NCBI RefSeq assembly: GCF_002979515.1
Contig: NZ_PCPA01000013.1
Span: 42,064 to 106,063, forward strand
Length of the DNA: 64,000 nucleotides
From: Microbacterium sp. MYb54
GTDB lineage: Bacteria > Actinomycetota > Actinomycetes > Actinomycetales > Microbacteriaceae
Reading direction: 5' to 3'
Shown here: piece after piece, positions 43,746 to 52,364 of the stretch
Layout of the letters: the number at the start of each line of letters is the position of its first letter
Numbering within the stretch: position 1 is the first letter of the stretch
The notes under the pieces: model-generated
The model's database searches: none
What the model was told of the DNA's origin: nothing
The model's input: the letters and a program-made list of their open reading frames with translations, nothing else
Translations under genes and position numbers: made by a program

Positions 43746-44249
43746 TCATGACCACTCCTTGCGCATGCGCTGCTCGGGCTCGCCGAATTCCGGCTGCGTG
43801 CGGGTGGCCCCGTCGAGGTGCCAGCCCTTCGCCTCGTAGAACCCGATCGACGGCGCATTCGCCGCGAACACCCAGAGCGTCGCAGCCTCGGCCCCGGCAT
43901 CCTGCAGTTCTGCGGTCGCCTGCGCCAGCAGCGCCCCGCCGATCCCTCCGCCGTGGGCGCGAGGCGAGACGTACAGGGAGTGCACGGCGCCGTCGATCCG
44001 GCCATCGTCGCCAGGGGTCGCTGCATAGCGCGTGATCCCGACGATCCCGCCGTCGCGCTCCGCGACGAGCACGATGCCCAGCGGATCCGCGAGCACCCGC
44101 CGCCACAGCGCCTCGGCGCGCTCGTCGGTCATCGCGTGGATCGCCTCATCGGGGAGGACGCCCCGGTAGCTCTCCCGCCAGCAGGCGAGGAACACCTCGA
44201 GCACCCCGGACAGGTCGTCCGGGGTGGCGGGGCGCACCTGGAGGCTCAC
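43746..44249 (-). CDS. GNAT-family N-acetyltransferase
   Basis: 167 aa. The acetyl-CoA loop is SPRAHGGGIGGALLAQA, followed by GAEAATLWVFAANAPSIGFYEAKGW, the classic C-terminal GNAT motif. The GTG start at 44249 overlaps the anmK stop (GTGA). Such enzymes acetylate amino groups of sugars or amino acids. In this operon a substrate from muropeptide breakdown (amino sugar or diamino acid) is a reasonable guess, but no direct support exists. Confidence 0.88.
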   Translation of the reverse strand: MSLQVRPATPDDLSGVLEVFLACWRESYRGVLPDEAIHAMTDERAEALWRRVLADPLGIVLVAERDGGIVGITRYAATPGDDGRIDGAVHSLYVSPRAHGGGIGGALLAQATAELQDAGAEAATLWVFAANAPSIGFYEAKGWHLDGATRTQPEFGEPEQRMRKEWS

Positions 44250-45436
44250 GATGCCGCGGCCTCCGTGAGCACGAGGGAGTCGATGGAGGCGACGGGCTCG
44301 GGCATCTGCAGTGGACCGACACCCGGGGTGATGGTGCCGAGGATACGCGGCTCGCGGGCCCCCGTACCGCCGGGGACGATCGCGGGAACGCCGTGCATCG
44401 TCGACCAGCCGATGAGGGCGAGGAGGATCGCCTCCTTGCTGTCGGCCGCGGCGCCCAGCTCGTCGGCCAGTACGACCTCGGTCGCGGGCAGTGCGGCGCG
44501 CAGACCGTCGAGGATCAGCGGGTTGCGGCATCCTCCGCCCGACACGGCGAGGAACCCGATGCCGGCGGCCTCCACGTCGCGCGCCACAGTGCGGACCGTG
44601 AGCTCGGTGAGGGTGCGCACGACATCGGCGACCGCGATCTCGCGACCCTGCGCGGCCAGGTGCTCGTGCACGTAGCCGAGGTGGAAGTGCTCCTTGCCGG
44701 TGCTCTTGGGCGGGGTGAGGGCGTAGTACGCGTCCTCGAGCAGGGCTGCCAGCAGCGCCTCGTCGACCTGTCCGGTGCGGGCGATCGCGGCGTCGTCGTC
44801 GTAGCCGAGCGGGTTGAGGCCGTGCTCCACGATGACGGCGTCGACCAGCGCGTTCGCGGGTCCGATGTCGTAGGCGAGCAGGCCGCCCTGCCGCACCACC
44901 GTCATGTTCGAGATGCCGCCGAGGTTCAGGGCCGCGGAGACCCCGGCGCGCGAACGCAGCAGCAGCTCGTCGAGGAACGACACCAGCGGGGCGCCATGGC
45001 CGCCGACCGTGATGTCGCGGATGCGGATGTCGGACACCACGGGGGCGCCGACCTTCTCGGCGATCCAGGCGGGCTGCCCGATCTGCAGGGTGCCCAGCGC
45101 GTGCGCGCCGTCGACCCAGTGGTACACGGTCTGTCCGTGCGAGCAGACCGCGTCGACGCCGCCGACCTCTGCCGCGATGTCGGCCGCGACCTCGGCGAAT
45201 GCCTGTCCGATCAGGGTGTCGAGCTCCGCCACCTCGGCGAGCGTCGTCTGCGCGGGCGGCAGGGCAGCGATCAGCCGCGCCCGCAGCTCGGGGGCGTAGG
45301 GCACGCTCGTCGCCGCGAGCACCGTGCCGTGCAGATCCACGCCGTGCGCGGTGAACCCGCCGCTGGTCGTGAAGTCGACGACGGCGGCATCGATCCCGTC
45401 GTGCGAGGTGCCGGAGATCAGTCCGAGGACGCGCAT
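44246..45436 (-). CDS. anmK: Anhydro-N-acetylmuramic acid kinase
   Basis: 396 aa ASKHA-fold kinase. The N-terminal phosphate loop LISGTSHDGID (Met is usual at His12) is near residues 7-16; LNLGGISNMTVV and the YDIGPANALVD segment form the rest of the active site, and the C-terminal SGGGCRNPLILDGL binds the adenosine. It phosphorylates and opens 1,6-anhydroMurNAc to MurNAc-6-P for MurQ. Its ATG overlaps the murQ stop (TGATG). The presence of anmK implies that imported fragments carry 1,6-anhydro ends made by lytic transglycosylases. Confidence 0.95.
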   Translation of the reverse strand: MRVLGLISGTSHDGIDAAVVDFTTSGGFTAHGVDLHGTVLAATSVPYAPELRARLIAALPPAQTTLAEVAELDTLIGQAFAEVAADIAAEVGGVDAVCSHGQTVYHWVDGAHALGTLQIGQPAWIAEKVGAPVVSDIRIRDITVGGHGAPLVSFLDELLLRSRAGVSAALNLGGISNMTVVRQGGLLAYDIGPANALVDAVIVEHGLNPLGYDDDAAIARTGQVDEALLAALLEDAYYALTPPKSTGKEHFHLGYVHEHLAAQGREIAVADVVRTLTELTVRTVARDVEAAGIGFLAVSGGGCRNPLILDGLRAALPATEVVLADELGAAADSKEAILLALIGWSTMHGVPAIVPGGTGAREPRILGTITPGVGPLQMPEPVASIDSLVLTEAAAS

Positions 45437-46341
45437 CAGTTCTCCTCCAGTGCGGTGCGCAGCCGACCATCGGCGGCTCCCAGTCGTGCGGTGGCCGCGG
45501 CGAGGTCCTCGCCACGGCGGATCATGATCGACGCGAGCTTCACGTCGTAGGCGGCCGTCTCCAGGGCGGCCACCGCCACGTCGCGGTCGACATCCGCGAT
45601 GGTCTGCACCATCCGGATCGCCCGCTCGCGCAGCTTGTGATTGGTGGCCTTCACATCCACCATCAGGTTGCCGTAGGCCTTGCCGTTTCGCACCATCGAG
45701 ATGGTCGAGAACATGTTCAGCACGAGCTTCTGCGCGGTGCCCGACTTGAGCCTGGTCGAACCGGAGAGCACCTCGGGACCGACCTCGACCTCGATGCCGT
45801 GCTCCGCGGCCGCACTCAGCGCGGTCCCGACGTTGCACGAGAGGCCGATGCTGAGAGCTCCGAGCTCGCGCGCCCGGCGCACCGCCGCGATCACGTAGGG
45901 CGTGCGCCCACTGGAGGCGATGCCGATCACGGTGTCGAGTGGTCCGATGCCGGCCGCATCGATGGCTGCAGCGCCCGCCTCCGCGTCGTCCTCAGCCCCC
46001 TCGACCGGGTTCACGATCGCACCGGGACCACCGGCCATGATCGCGAAGACCAGCTCCGGCGGGGTGCTGAACGTGGGCGGGCACTCCGAAGCGTCGAGCA
46101 CGCCGATGCGGCCCGGCGTTCCTGCGCCGACGTAGACCAGGCGTCCGCCCTGCGCCATGCGCGCAGCCGTGGCCTCGATCGCGGGGACGATCTGCCCGAG
46201 TGCGCGCTGCACGGCGGCCGGCACCGTGGCATCCGCCTCGTTCATGGTCTGTGCGAGTTCGGCGACGCTCATCAGGTCGAGCTCCGCATACCGAGGATCG
46301 CTGGCCTCCGTGGCGAGTCTGCCGAGGTCCTCCATGGTCAT
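45436..46341 (-). CDS. murQ: N-acetylmuramic acid 6-phosphate etherase
   Basis: 301 aa SIS-domain enzyme removing D-lactate from MurNAc-6-P to give GlcNAc-6-P. The signature VGAGTPGRIGVLDASECPPTF (Ser to Pro in GAGTSGR) and the EGAEDDAEAGA loop are intact. Catalytic Glu is in SECPPTF. The RLKSGTAQKLVLNMFSTISMVRNGKAYGNLMVDV segment closes the site. ATG 46341 overlaps the upstream permease stop (ATGA) and an in-frame ATG two codons on is an alternative. With anmK it makes the sugar-recycling half of the operon. Confidence 0.96.
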   Translation of the reverse strand: MTMEDLGRLATEASDPRYAELDLMSVAELAQTMNEADATVPAAVQRALGQIVPAIEATAARMAQGGRLVYVGAGTPGRIGVLDASECPPTFSTPPELVFAIMAGGPGAIVNPVEGAEDDAEAGAAAIDAAGIGPLDTVIGIASSGRTPYVIAAVRRARELGALSIGLSCNVGTALSAAAEHGIEVEVGPEVLSGSTRLKSGTAQKLVLNMFSTISMVRNGKAYGNLMVDVKATNHKLRERAIRMVQTIADVDRDVAVAALETAAYDVKLASIMIRRGEDLAAATARLGAADGRLRTALEEN

Positions 46342-47225
46342 CGCTTTCCTCTGTTCCGGGGGTCGAGACTGTCGCGCAGGCCGTCGCCGAGCAAGTTCAG
46401 CCCGACCACGAGCAGCACCACGATCACGCCGGGCGCGATCATGGTCCACGGGGCGATCGTGACGAGGGTGCGCGCCTCGAAGATCATCGAACCGAGCGAG
46501 GGCGCGGGCGGTGGGGTGCCGAGTCCGAGGAAGCTCAGCGACGCCTCGGTGAGCACGGCCCACGACAGTGACAGCGTGACCTGCACGATGATGATCGACG
46601 TGATGTTCGGCAGCACGTGGCGGAACATCGTCGCCATACGGCTCTGACCGGTGCTCTTGGCCGCCTTGACGTATTCGACCTCACGCAGCGACAGCACGGG
46701 GCCGCGCGTGACGCGGATGAAGATCGGCACGTAGACGATCGCGATGGCCACGGCGATGGTGAACCAGTTGCGCTCGAACACCGACGCGAGCGAGAGGGCG
46801 AGCAGCAGCGGGGGGAAGGCGAACAGCACGTTCGTGACCGCCGTGATCGCACCGTCGGAGAAGCCGCGGTAGAAGCCGGCGATGAGTCCGCACACGGTGC
46901 CCACCACGGTGGCGAAGGCGACGGCGACGACGGAGATGAGCGCGGAGTTCGCGACACCCGCGGCGACCCGCGAGAACACGTCGCGTCCGAACTGATCGGT
47001 GCCGAACCAGTGCACGGCCGACGGCGGCTGCAGACGGGACGGCGGGTCCTGCGCGAGCGGATCGAACGGCAGCAGCCCGAAGGCCGAGACGAGGCTGAGC
47101 ACCGCGAGCAGCACGACGATGATGAGGCCGGTGAGCCCGCTGCGGCTGCGCAGCAGGAGACGCACGCGCTCCATGGTGCGCCCGCCGCCGGGGGCGAGGG
47201 CCGGGGTCTGAGAGATGTCGGTCAT
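46338..47225 (-). CDS. Oligopeptide-type ABC permease (DppC family)
   Basis: 295 aa, six hydrophobic helices, N-terminal OppC-type segment (FGTDQFGRDVFSRV, the family signature) and EAA loop (YVKAAKSTGQSRMATMFRHVLPN). Forms the channel with the partner at 47222. The start is set by an ATGA overlap with that gene. The long frame upstream is antisense or shadow. Named DppC only by family; the operon suggests muropeptide rather than nutrient dipeptides as the cargo. Confidence 0.93.
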   Translation of the reverse strand: MTDISQTPALAPGGGRTMERVRLLLRSRSGLTGLIIVVLLAVLSLVSAFGLLPFDPLAQDPPSRLQPPSAVHWFGTDQFGRDVFSRVAAGVANSALISVVAVAFATVVGTVCGLIAGFYRGFSDGAITAVTNVLFAFPPLLLALSLASVFERNWFTIAVAIAIVYVPIFIRVTRGPVLSLREVEYVKAAKSTGQSRMATMFRHVLPNITSIIIVQVTLSLSWAVLTEASLSFLGLGTPPPAPSLGSMIFEARTLVTIAPWTMIAPGVIVVLLVVGLNLLGDGLRDSLDPRNRGKR

Positions 47226-48193
47226 GCGGCACGCACCCGAGGATCGATGACCCGGTACAGCAGGTCGGTGAGCAGGTTGACGATGACGAAGGCGAGCGCG
47301 ATCACGAGCACGGTGCTCTGCACGAGTGCGTACTCCTTCTGCTGGATACCGAGCAGCACCTGACGCCCGATGCCCGGGAGCGAGAAGATCTGCTCGACCA
47401 CCACGGCGCCGCCGAGGAGATAGCCGAACTGCAGTCCGGTCATGGTCACGATCGGGACGAGCGCGTTGCGCAGCACGTGGCGGATCTGCAGGCGACGCGG
47501 CGGAACGCCCTTGGCCCTCGCGGTGCGGATGAAGTCGTTGGAGCGGATCTCGAGCACCGCAGTGCGAGTCGTGCGCATGATGGGCGCGGCGATGCCGAAG
47601 CCGAGCACGATCGAGGGCAGCAGCATCTGCTGGAGGTTCAGCAGCGGATCCTCGAACAGCGTGGCGTAGGCCTGACCGTTCGGGTTGAAGCCGAACGACG
47701 AGGCGAGGATCGCGAGGAGCGCGGTGCCGAGGAGGAAGGCGGGGATCGAGAGCCCCGCGAGGCCGACCACCTGGCCGAAGCCGTCGCGGACCGAGTCGGG
47801 CTTCGACGCCGAGAGCATGCCGAGCGGGATGCCGATGGCGAGAGCGATCACGATCGAGAAGATCGCGAGCTCGAACGTCACAGGCAGGGCTGCGGCGGTG
47901 AGGTCGAGGACGCTCGTCTGTGCGCGCGAGGAGAACCCAAGGTTGCCCGTGAAGATGTTGCCCAGCCACGAGAAGAACTGCACGAAGAGCGGCTGGTCGA
48001 GGCCGTAGTACGACTCGAGGGCGGCACGCTGCGACGGCGTGAGGGCTGCCGCTTCGGTGCCGAGGCCTGAGCTGATCTGGTCGCCGGGGATGGCGCGCAG
48101 CATCAGGAAGACGAAGATGGCGACGCCGAGGAGCGTGCCGAGGGCTGCGAGGATGCGTCGCAGCACACTGTTGCGGAGGAGCTGTCTGAACAT
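47222..48193 (-). CDS. Oligopeptide-type ABC permease (DppB family)
   Basis: 323 aa, six helices. N-terminal helix RILAALGTLLGVAIFVFLMLRAIPGD and the long periplasm-side loop with YYGLDQPLFVQFFSWLGN are typical of OppB/DppB; the EAA loop is FIRTARAKGVPPRRLQIRHVLRNAL. Its stop overlaps the DppC start. A 12-bp GC hairpin between this gene and the binding protein may set its expression below that of the binding protein. Confidence 0.93.
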   Translation of the reverse strand: MFRQLLRNSVLRRILAALGTLLGVAIFVFLMLRAIPGDQISSGLGTEAAALTPSQRAALESYYGLDQPLFVQFFSWLGNIFTGNLGFSSRAQTSVLDLTAAALPVTFELAIFSIVIALAIGIPLGMLSASKPDSVRDGFGQVVGLAGLSIPAFLLGTALLAILASSFGFNPNGQAYATLFEDPLLNLQQMLLPSIVLGFGIAAPIMRTTRTAVLEIRSNDFIRTARAKGVPPRRLQIRHVLRNALVPIVTMTGLQFGYLLGGAVVVEQIFSLPGIGRQVLLGIQQKEYALVQSTVLVIALAFVIVNLLTDLLYRVIDPRVRAA

Positions 48194-48224
48194 GCGCGTG
48201 AGTGGGTGCCTGTCGTCGGGGAAG

Positions 48225-48253
48225 GAGGGGGCGCGGCCGGGCCGCGCCCCCTC
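48225..48253 (-). terminator. Strong GC hairpin between binding protein and permeases
   Basis: GAGGGGGCGCGG (48225-48236) and CCGCGCCCCCTC (48242-48253) form a perfect 12-bp stem with a 5-nt loop, 6 nt downstream of the binding-protein stop. No T-tract follows, so it is more likely a partial terminator or 3' stabiliser, giving more binding protein than permease. Confidence 0.6.
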
Positions 48254-48259
48254 GATCCG

Positions 48260-49807
48260 CTACTTGATGGAGGTGGTCCGCAGGTACTGCAGCGAGCCGT
48301 TGACCATCGGCACGAAGCCGTCGACGGTCGACGCGGTCGCCGTGTAGGTGTAGCTCGTGAACAGCCAGATCCACGCGGCGTTGTCCTCGAGGTTGTCGGA
48401 GACCTGCGCGTAGATGTCCTTGCGCTTGTCGGGGTCGGCCGTCTGGCGGCCCTCGGCGAACAGCGCGTCGAGCTCGGGCGAGGAGTAGCCGGCGACCTTG
48501 TTCAGGTTTCCGGTGCTGGTGAAGTAGCGACCGTACATGCCGTCGGGGTCGGGACGACCGCCGTTGAGCGCGACGGCGGCGTCGAAGTCGGCCGCGATCC
48601 AGCGGTCCACGTACGCGCCGGACTCGAGCACCTCGAGGTCGAGCGTGATCTTCGCGTCGGCCAGTTGGGCCTTGAGGTTCTGCGCTTCGTTCACCGACGT
48701 GGCGTACTCGCCCTGGGAGACGATCGTCTTGATGGTGACGCCGTCTTCCTTGCCCGCCTTCTTCAGGTACTCGGCGGCCTTGTCGAGGTCGCGCTCGGGG
48801 CACGGACGCGATTCGGGGTCGGACTTGTACGCGGGAGAGGTGATGGGTCCGGTGACCTCGCCCTCGCCGAGGGCTGCGGTGTCGAGCACCTCCTGGCGGT
48901 CGATCGCGCACTGGACGGCGAGGCGCACGTTGACATCGGCGAGGTCGCCACGCGTGGCGTTCAGCTGCAGCGCGTGGTAGCTCAGCTGCGGGGTGGTCGC
49001 GACCTCGACGTTCGCGCCCTCCGCGGTCTGGGCGACCAGCGGGTCGTCGAACACGGCCAGCTGCACGTTGCCGGACTGCATCGCCGAGACGATCGAGGAC
49101 TCGTCGGGGATCACCCGGAACTCGACCGTGTCGAGCAGCGCGGTGTCGCCCCAGTAGTCGACGTTCTTCGCGAGCGTGATCGACTGGCTGGCCTTGCGGT
49201 CGTCGAGGATGAAGGGACCGGTGCCGTTCGGGGTGGTGTTCAGTCCCTCTTCGGTGTCGTCCGAGGAGAGCATCGCCATGTTGATCACGGCGAGGTTGGC
49301 GGGAAGCGCGGCGTCGGGAGCGCTCAACGTGAGCGTGACGGTCTTCTCGTCGGTCGCCTCGACCGCGGTGACGGAGGCGAGCGAGGTGCGCGCGACGGCA
49401 GCGGTGGCCTCGGCCGCGATGGCATCGAGCGAGTACTTCACGTCTTCGGAGCCGAACGTGCTGCCGTCGGCGAACGTGACGCCCTCACGGAGGTTGAACG
49501 TGACGGTGAGGCCGTCTTCCGAGACGTCCCAGGACTCGGCGAGGCCGGGGACCACGTTGAGGTCCTCGTCGAACTCGGTCAGCGTGCCGTACAGGTTCTG
49601 GAGGACGTTGACGGCCTGGAACTGCGTGGCCTTCCACGGGAAGAGGGTGTCGGGGTCGCTCGTGACGCCGACGACGAGGTCGCCGCCCGCAGCGCCTTCC
49701 GAGGGCTTGGGGGCGGATGCGGGTGCGGAACAACCGGTGATGACGAGGGCGACGGCGAGGCCCGTCGCGGTGAGAGCGCCGAGTGACGCCCAGCGTGCTG
49801 TGCTCAT
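48260..49807 (-). CDS. ABC transporter substrate-binding lipoprotein (SBP family 5)
   Basis: 515 aa. Lipobox ITGC (Cys26) follows the signal helix; the SBP_bac_5 fold covers the rest (DPDTLFPWKATQFQAVNVLQNLYGTLTEFDEDLNVVPGLAESW). It captures oligopeptides or muropeptides outside the membrane for the permeases downstream. GGAGGA precedes the ATG by 8 nt. First gene of the nine-gene unit, divergent from murR; a palindrome (GTACT-AAA-AGTAC at 49897-49909) lies upstream. Confidence 0.94.
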   Translation of the reverse strand: MSTARWASLGALTATGLAVALVITGCSAPASAPKPSEGAAGGDLVVGVTSDPDTLFPWKATQFQAVNVLQNLYGTLTEFDEDLNVVPGLAESWDVSEDGLTVTFNLREGVTFADGSTFGSEDVKYSLDAIAAEATAAVARTSLASVTAVEATDEKTVTLTLSAPDAALPANLAVINMAMLSSDDTEEGLNTTPNGTGPFILDDRKASQSITLAKNVDYWGDTALLDTVEFRVIPDESSIVSAMQSGNVQLAVFDDPLVAQTAEGANVEVATTPQLSYHALQLNATRGDLADVNVRLAVQCAIDRQEVLDTAALGEGEVTGPITSPAYKSDPESRPCPERDLDKAAEYLKKAGKEDGVTIKTIVSQGEYATSVNEAQNLKAQLADAKITLDLEVLESGAYVDRWIAADFDAAVALNGGRPDPDGMYGRYFTSTGNLNKVAGYSSPELDALFAEGRQTADPDKRKDIYAQVSDNLEDNAAWIWLFTSYTYTATASTVDGFVPMVNGSLQYLRTTSIK

Positions 49808-49896
49808 TGCTGGATCCTCCTGAGTGTGACGCGTCGCCGTGGCGTCGGGTCAGGCGCTGTTGCCTGCCGCCCCGTGAACGTCGTCGGTCTTGGTTG

Positions 49897-49959
49897 GTAC
49901 TAAAAGTACACGAACGTCACTACTTATGTAACAGAAGTTCCTCTACTGTTATGAACAGT
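49897..49959. promoter_or_regulatory. Palindromic sites between binding-protein gene and murR
   Basis: GTACT-AAA-AGTAC (49897-49909) and ACTGTT-ATG-AACAGT (49945-49959) are perfect palindromes; a TAACAG half-site lies between them at about 49929-49934. They flank the divergent promoters and are probable targets of the MurR/RpiR protein encoded at 49973. The second site ends 14 nt before the murR start. Confidence 0.55.
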
Positions 49960-49972
49960 GATCGGAGACCCC

Positions 49973-50866
49973 ATGCCCCATGAAGCCGCCCGCGACGAAG
50001 CCGGCGCGCACCCCGTGCTCGTCCGCATGCGCGCGATCCGCCCCGAGCTGCGTCCGAGCGAGCAGCGCATCGCCGACCTGTTCCTTGCAGACCCGGCGGG
50101 AACGGCAGGACTCTCGATCGCGGAACTCGCCCAGCGCTGCGACACCTCGACCACCTCGGTCGTGCGCTTCTGCAAGCGGCTCGGCTACGAGCATGTGCGT
50201 GAACTCCGCAACCATGTGCTGCGCGACGTCGAGCGCGAGACGTTCGATACCGCAGCCCTTCCCGCGGTCTCCGGCGACATCGACCGCAACGACACGCTGG
50301 CCGACATCGTCGCGAAGGTCTCGCTCGCCGAGACGCTCTCCCTCGCCGACACCGCGAAGGTGCTCGACACCGAATCACTGCGGGCTTCGGTCGATGCGAT
50401 CACCTCCTCCACCAGGGTCGACATCTTCGGCGTCGGCGCGAGCTCCATCGTCGGACTCGACCTGCAGCGCAAGCTGACCCGCATCGGGCGCACGGCGCTG
50501 GAGTGGTCAGACCCCCACTCCGCGTGGACATCGGCTGCGACACTCGGCCCCGGCAACGTCGCGATAGCGGTGTCGCACACCGGTGCGACCACCGACACGA
50601 TCGAGTTCCTGCTGCTCGCCCGCAGGGCCGGAGCGACCACCATCGCGATCACGAACCACGCCGGCGCCCCGCTGGCCGACCAGGCCGACATCGTGCTCAC
50701 GACGGCCGCCCGCGAGACCGGCTTCCGCTCCGGAGCTCTCGGCAGCCGGATCGCCCAGCTCATGGTGGTCGACTGCATCTTCATCGGCGTCGCCCAGTCG
50801 AACTACGACCGCTCGATGGAAGCGCTGCGCGACACCTTCGCCGCGGTGCACCGCGTGCGGGCGTGA
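49973..50866 (+). CDS. MurR/RpiR-family transcriptional regulator
   Basis: 297 aa. N-terminal HTH_6 domain (SEQRIADLFLADPAGTAGLSIAELAQRCDTSTTSVVRFCKRLGY) and a C-terminal SIS sugar-phosphate-binding domain (VDIFGVGASSIVGLDLQRKLTRIG to VSHTGATTDTIEFLLLARRAG). SIS-domain regulators of this family bind phosphosugars; MurNAc-6-P is the natural candidate, given the divergent murQ/anmK operon. CGGAG lies 6 nt before ATG 49973; a GTG at 49958 is an alternative. The stop overlaps the MFS gene start. Confidence 0.92.
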   Translation: MPHEAARDEAGAHPVLVRMRAIRPELRPSEQRIADLFLADPAGTAGLSIAELAQRCDTSTTSVVRFCKRLGYEHVRELRNHVLRDVERETFDTAALPAVSGDIDRNDTLADIVAKVSLAETLSLADTAKVLDTESLRASVDAITSSTRVDIFGVGASSIVGLDLQRKLTRIGRTALEWSDPHSAWTSAATLGPGNVAIAVSHTGATTDTIEFLLLARRAGATTIAITNHAGAPLADQADIVLTTAARETGFRSGALGSRIAQLMVVDCIFIGVAQSNYDRSMEALRDTFAAVHRVRA

Positions 50867-52011
50867 CGAAAGACGCACGGCGCGCGCGGGCGGGACTCTT
50901 CACCGCGTTCGCGGGCCTCGGCGTCACAGCGGCGTTCGTCCCCGCGATCCTGCCTTCGGCGGAACGGGCGATCGGATCCGATCTCAGCACGGCCGTGCCC
51001 GCCCTGTTCGCAGGGCTCCTCGTCGGCGTGCTGGTCTCCGGCCCGCTGCTGATGCGCCGCCCGCCTCAGACCGCGCTGATGATCGGCAGCGCACTCCAGG
51101 CAGCCGCCATCGTCACGGTGGCGCTGGCCGGCACCCCTGCCGTGTTCATCATCGCCGCCGCCGTCGCCGGTCTCGGGTTCGGGCTGGTCGAGGCCTCAGG
51201 CGCCGTTGCCGCGAAATCTCTGGCCACGAGTAGCGCGACGGGGCTGCTCAGCGCCCTGCTCGGCACGGTCGCCGTGTGCGCGGCGGTCACCCCGCTGCTG
51301 GTCGCCGCGGGTTCCGGGGTGCGACCGGTTCTCGGCCTCCTGGCCGCCGTGCCGCTTCTCACGATCGCGATGCTCGCCGGCCATCGCCCTGCTGTCACCC
51401 GCGCCGAGACTCCCGCGCGCCGCGACGCCCGCGGACTCCTCGTCCTCCTGCCGTTCGCCCTGGCGTTGCCGCTCTACGTCGGTGTCGAGACCGTGCTCTC
51501 CGGGTGGTCGGCCGTGATCCCGGAGCGGACCCTCGCGGTCGATCCGGGTCTCGCCGCATTGGGGACCTCGGCGTTCTGGACACTCATGGCGATCGGGCGA
51601 TTCGGCGCGGCGGGACTGCGCCGTCTCTCCGTGTCGCCGATCGTGATCCTCGTCTCCGCCACGAGCGCCGCCGCCGTCCTGATGCTCGTCGCGGGGCTGC
51701 TGGTGGAGCCTGCACCCGCGGGGGCACTAGTCGCGCTGGCGGCTGTGGTCGTGCTGCTCGCCCCGAGCTATGGCCTCATCCTCGGGCTCGCCCTCGACCG
51801 ACTCGATCCGGCACGCAGCGCCGCCGTGACAGGTGCGCTCGTCGCGTGCGGTGCGGTCGGCGGCACCTTCGTGCCCACGCTGATCCTGCTGATCAGCCGC
51901 GACCCCGCGTCGAGTACGACATTCTTCGTCTCGGCAGGGCTGTGCGCAGTCGTGCCGGTGCTGATGCTGGTCGCGTCGCGGACGCCCGCGCAGACACCCG
52001 CGGCGAGCTGA
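50863..52011 (+). CDS. MFS transporter
   Basis: 382 aa, about twelve helices, with the central loop after helix 6 (AGHRPAVTRAETPARRD). It lacks a clear motif A. The GTG start overlaps the murR stop (GTGA at 50863-50866), so it belongs to the regulator's unit. Fucose/sugar permease-like proteins of this size occur with sugar-recycling genes; transport of an amino sugar or muropeptide, or export of a product, are possible. No specific substrate can be named. Confidence 0.85.
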   Translation: MTKDARRARAGLFTAFAGLGVTAAFVPAILPSAERAIGSDLSTAVPALFAGLLVGVLVSGPLLMRRPPQTALMIGSALQAAAIVTVALAGTPAVFIIAAAVAGLGFGLVEASGAVAAKSLATSSATGLLSALLGTVAVCAAVTPLLVAAGSGVRPVLGLLAAVPLLTIAMLAGHRPAVTRAETPARRDARGLLVLLPFALALPLYVGVETVLSGWSAVIPERTLAVDPGLAALGTSAFWTLMAIGRFGAAGLRRLSVSPIVILVSATSAAAVLMLVAGLLVEPAPAGALVALAAVVVLLAPSYGLILGLALDRLDPARSAAVTGALVACGAVGGTFVPTLILLISRDPASSTTFFVSAGLCAVVPVLMLVASRTPAQTPAAS

Positions 52012-52132
52012 CACTTCCTCCACACCTCGCGACACCAGCGACCTCTTCACAGATGCTGGAATACCGGCGCACACACCGGCGCAGGCGGCGTAACGTCGTC
52101 GACACACCCATCCGAGCAAGGAGAGAGCACAC

Positions 52133-52360
52133 GTGTCCACGGAAGTTCTCGCGATCATCATCAGCGCGGTCGGTGTCGTGGTGACGCTCGGCACGAGCAT
52201 GTTCGTCGGCGCCGCGTGGATGGTCCGACGCATCGACGCCGTCGACGAGAAGCTCAGCTCCCGCATCGACGCGGTCGCCGCAGACGTCACCGACCTGAAG
52301 ATCTCCGTCGCCCGACTCGAAGGCCCACCGCGACGCCTGCTCACCGCGGGAAGGCGATGA
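52133..52360 (+). CDS. Small membrane/coiled-coil protein, tandem copy 1
   Basis: 75 aa. N-terminal transmembrane helix (residues 5-27, IIISAVGVVVTLGTSMFVGAAW), then MVRRIDAVDEKLSSRIDAVAADVTDLK, a coiled coil with 11-residue periodicity (RIDAVDEKLSS / RIDAVAADVTD), and a basic tail (GPPRRLLTAGRR). GTG 52133 follows AAGGAG. Nearly the same protein, with one more repeat unit, is encoded 4 nt downstream. No known function. Confidence 0.75.
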   Translation: MSTEVLAIIISAVGVVVTLGTSMFVGAAWMVRRIDAVDEKLSSRIDAVAADVTDLKISVARLEGPPRRLLTAGRR

Positions 52361-52364
52361 GACG

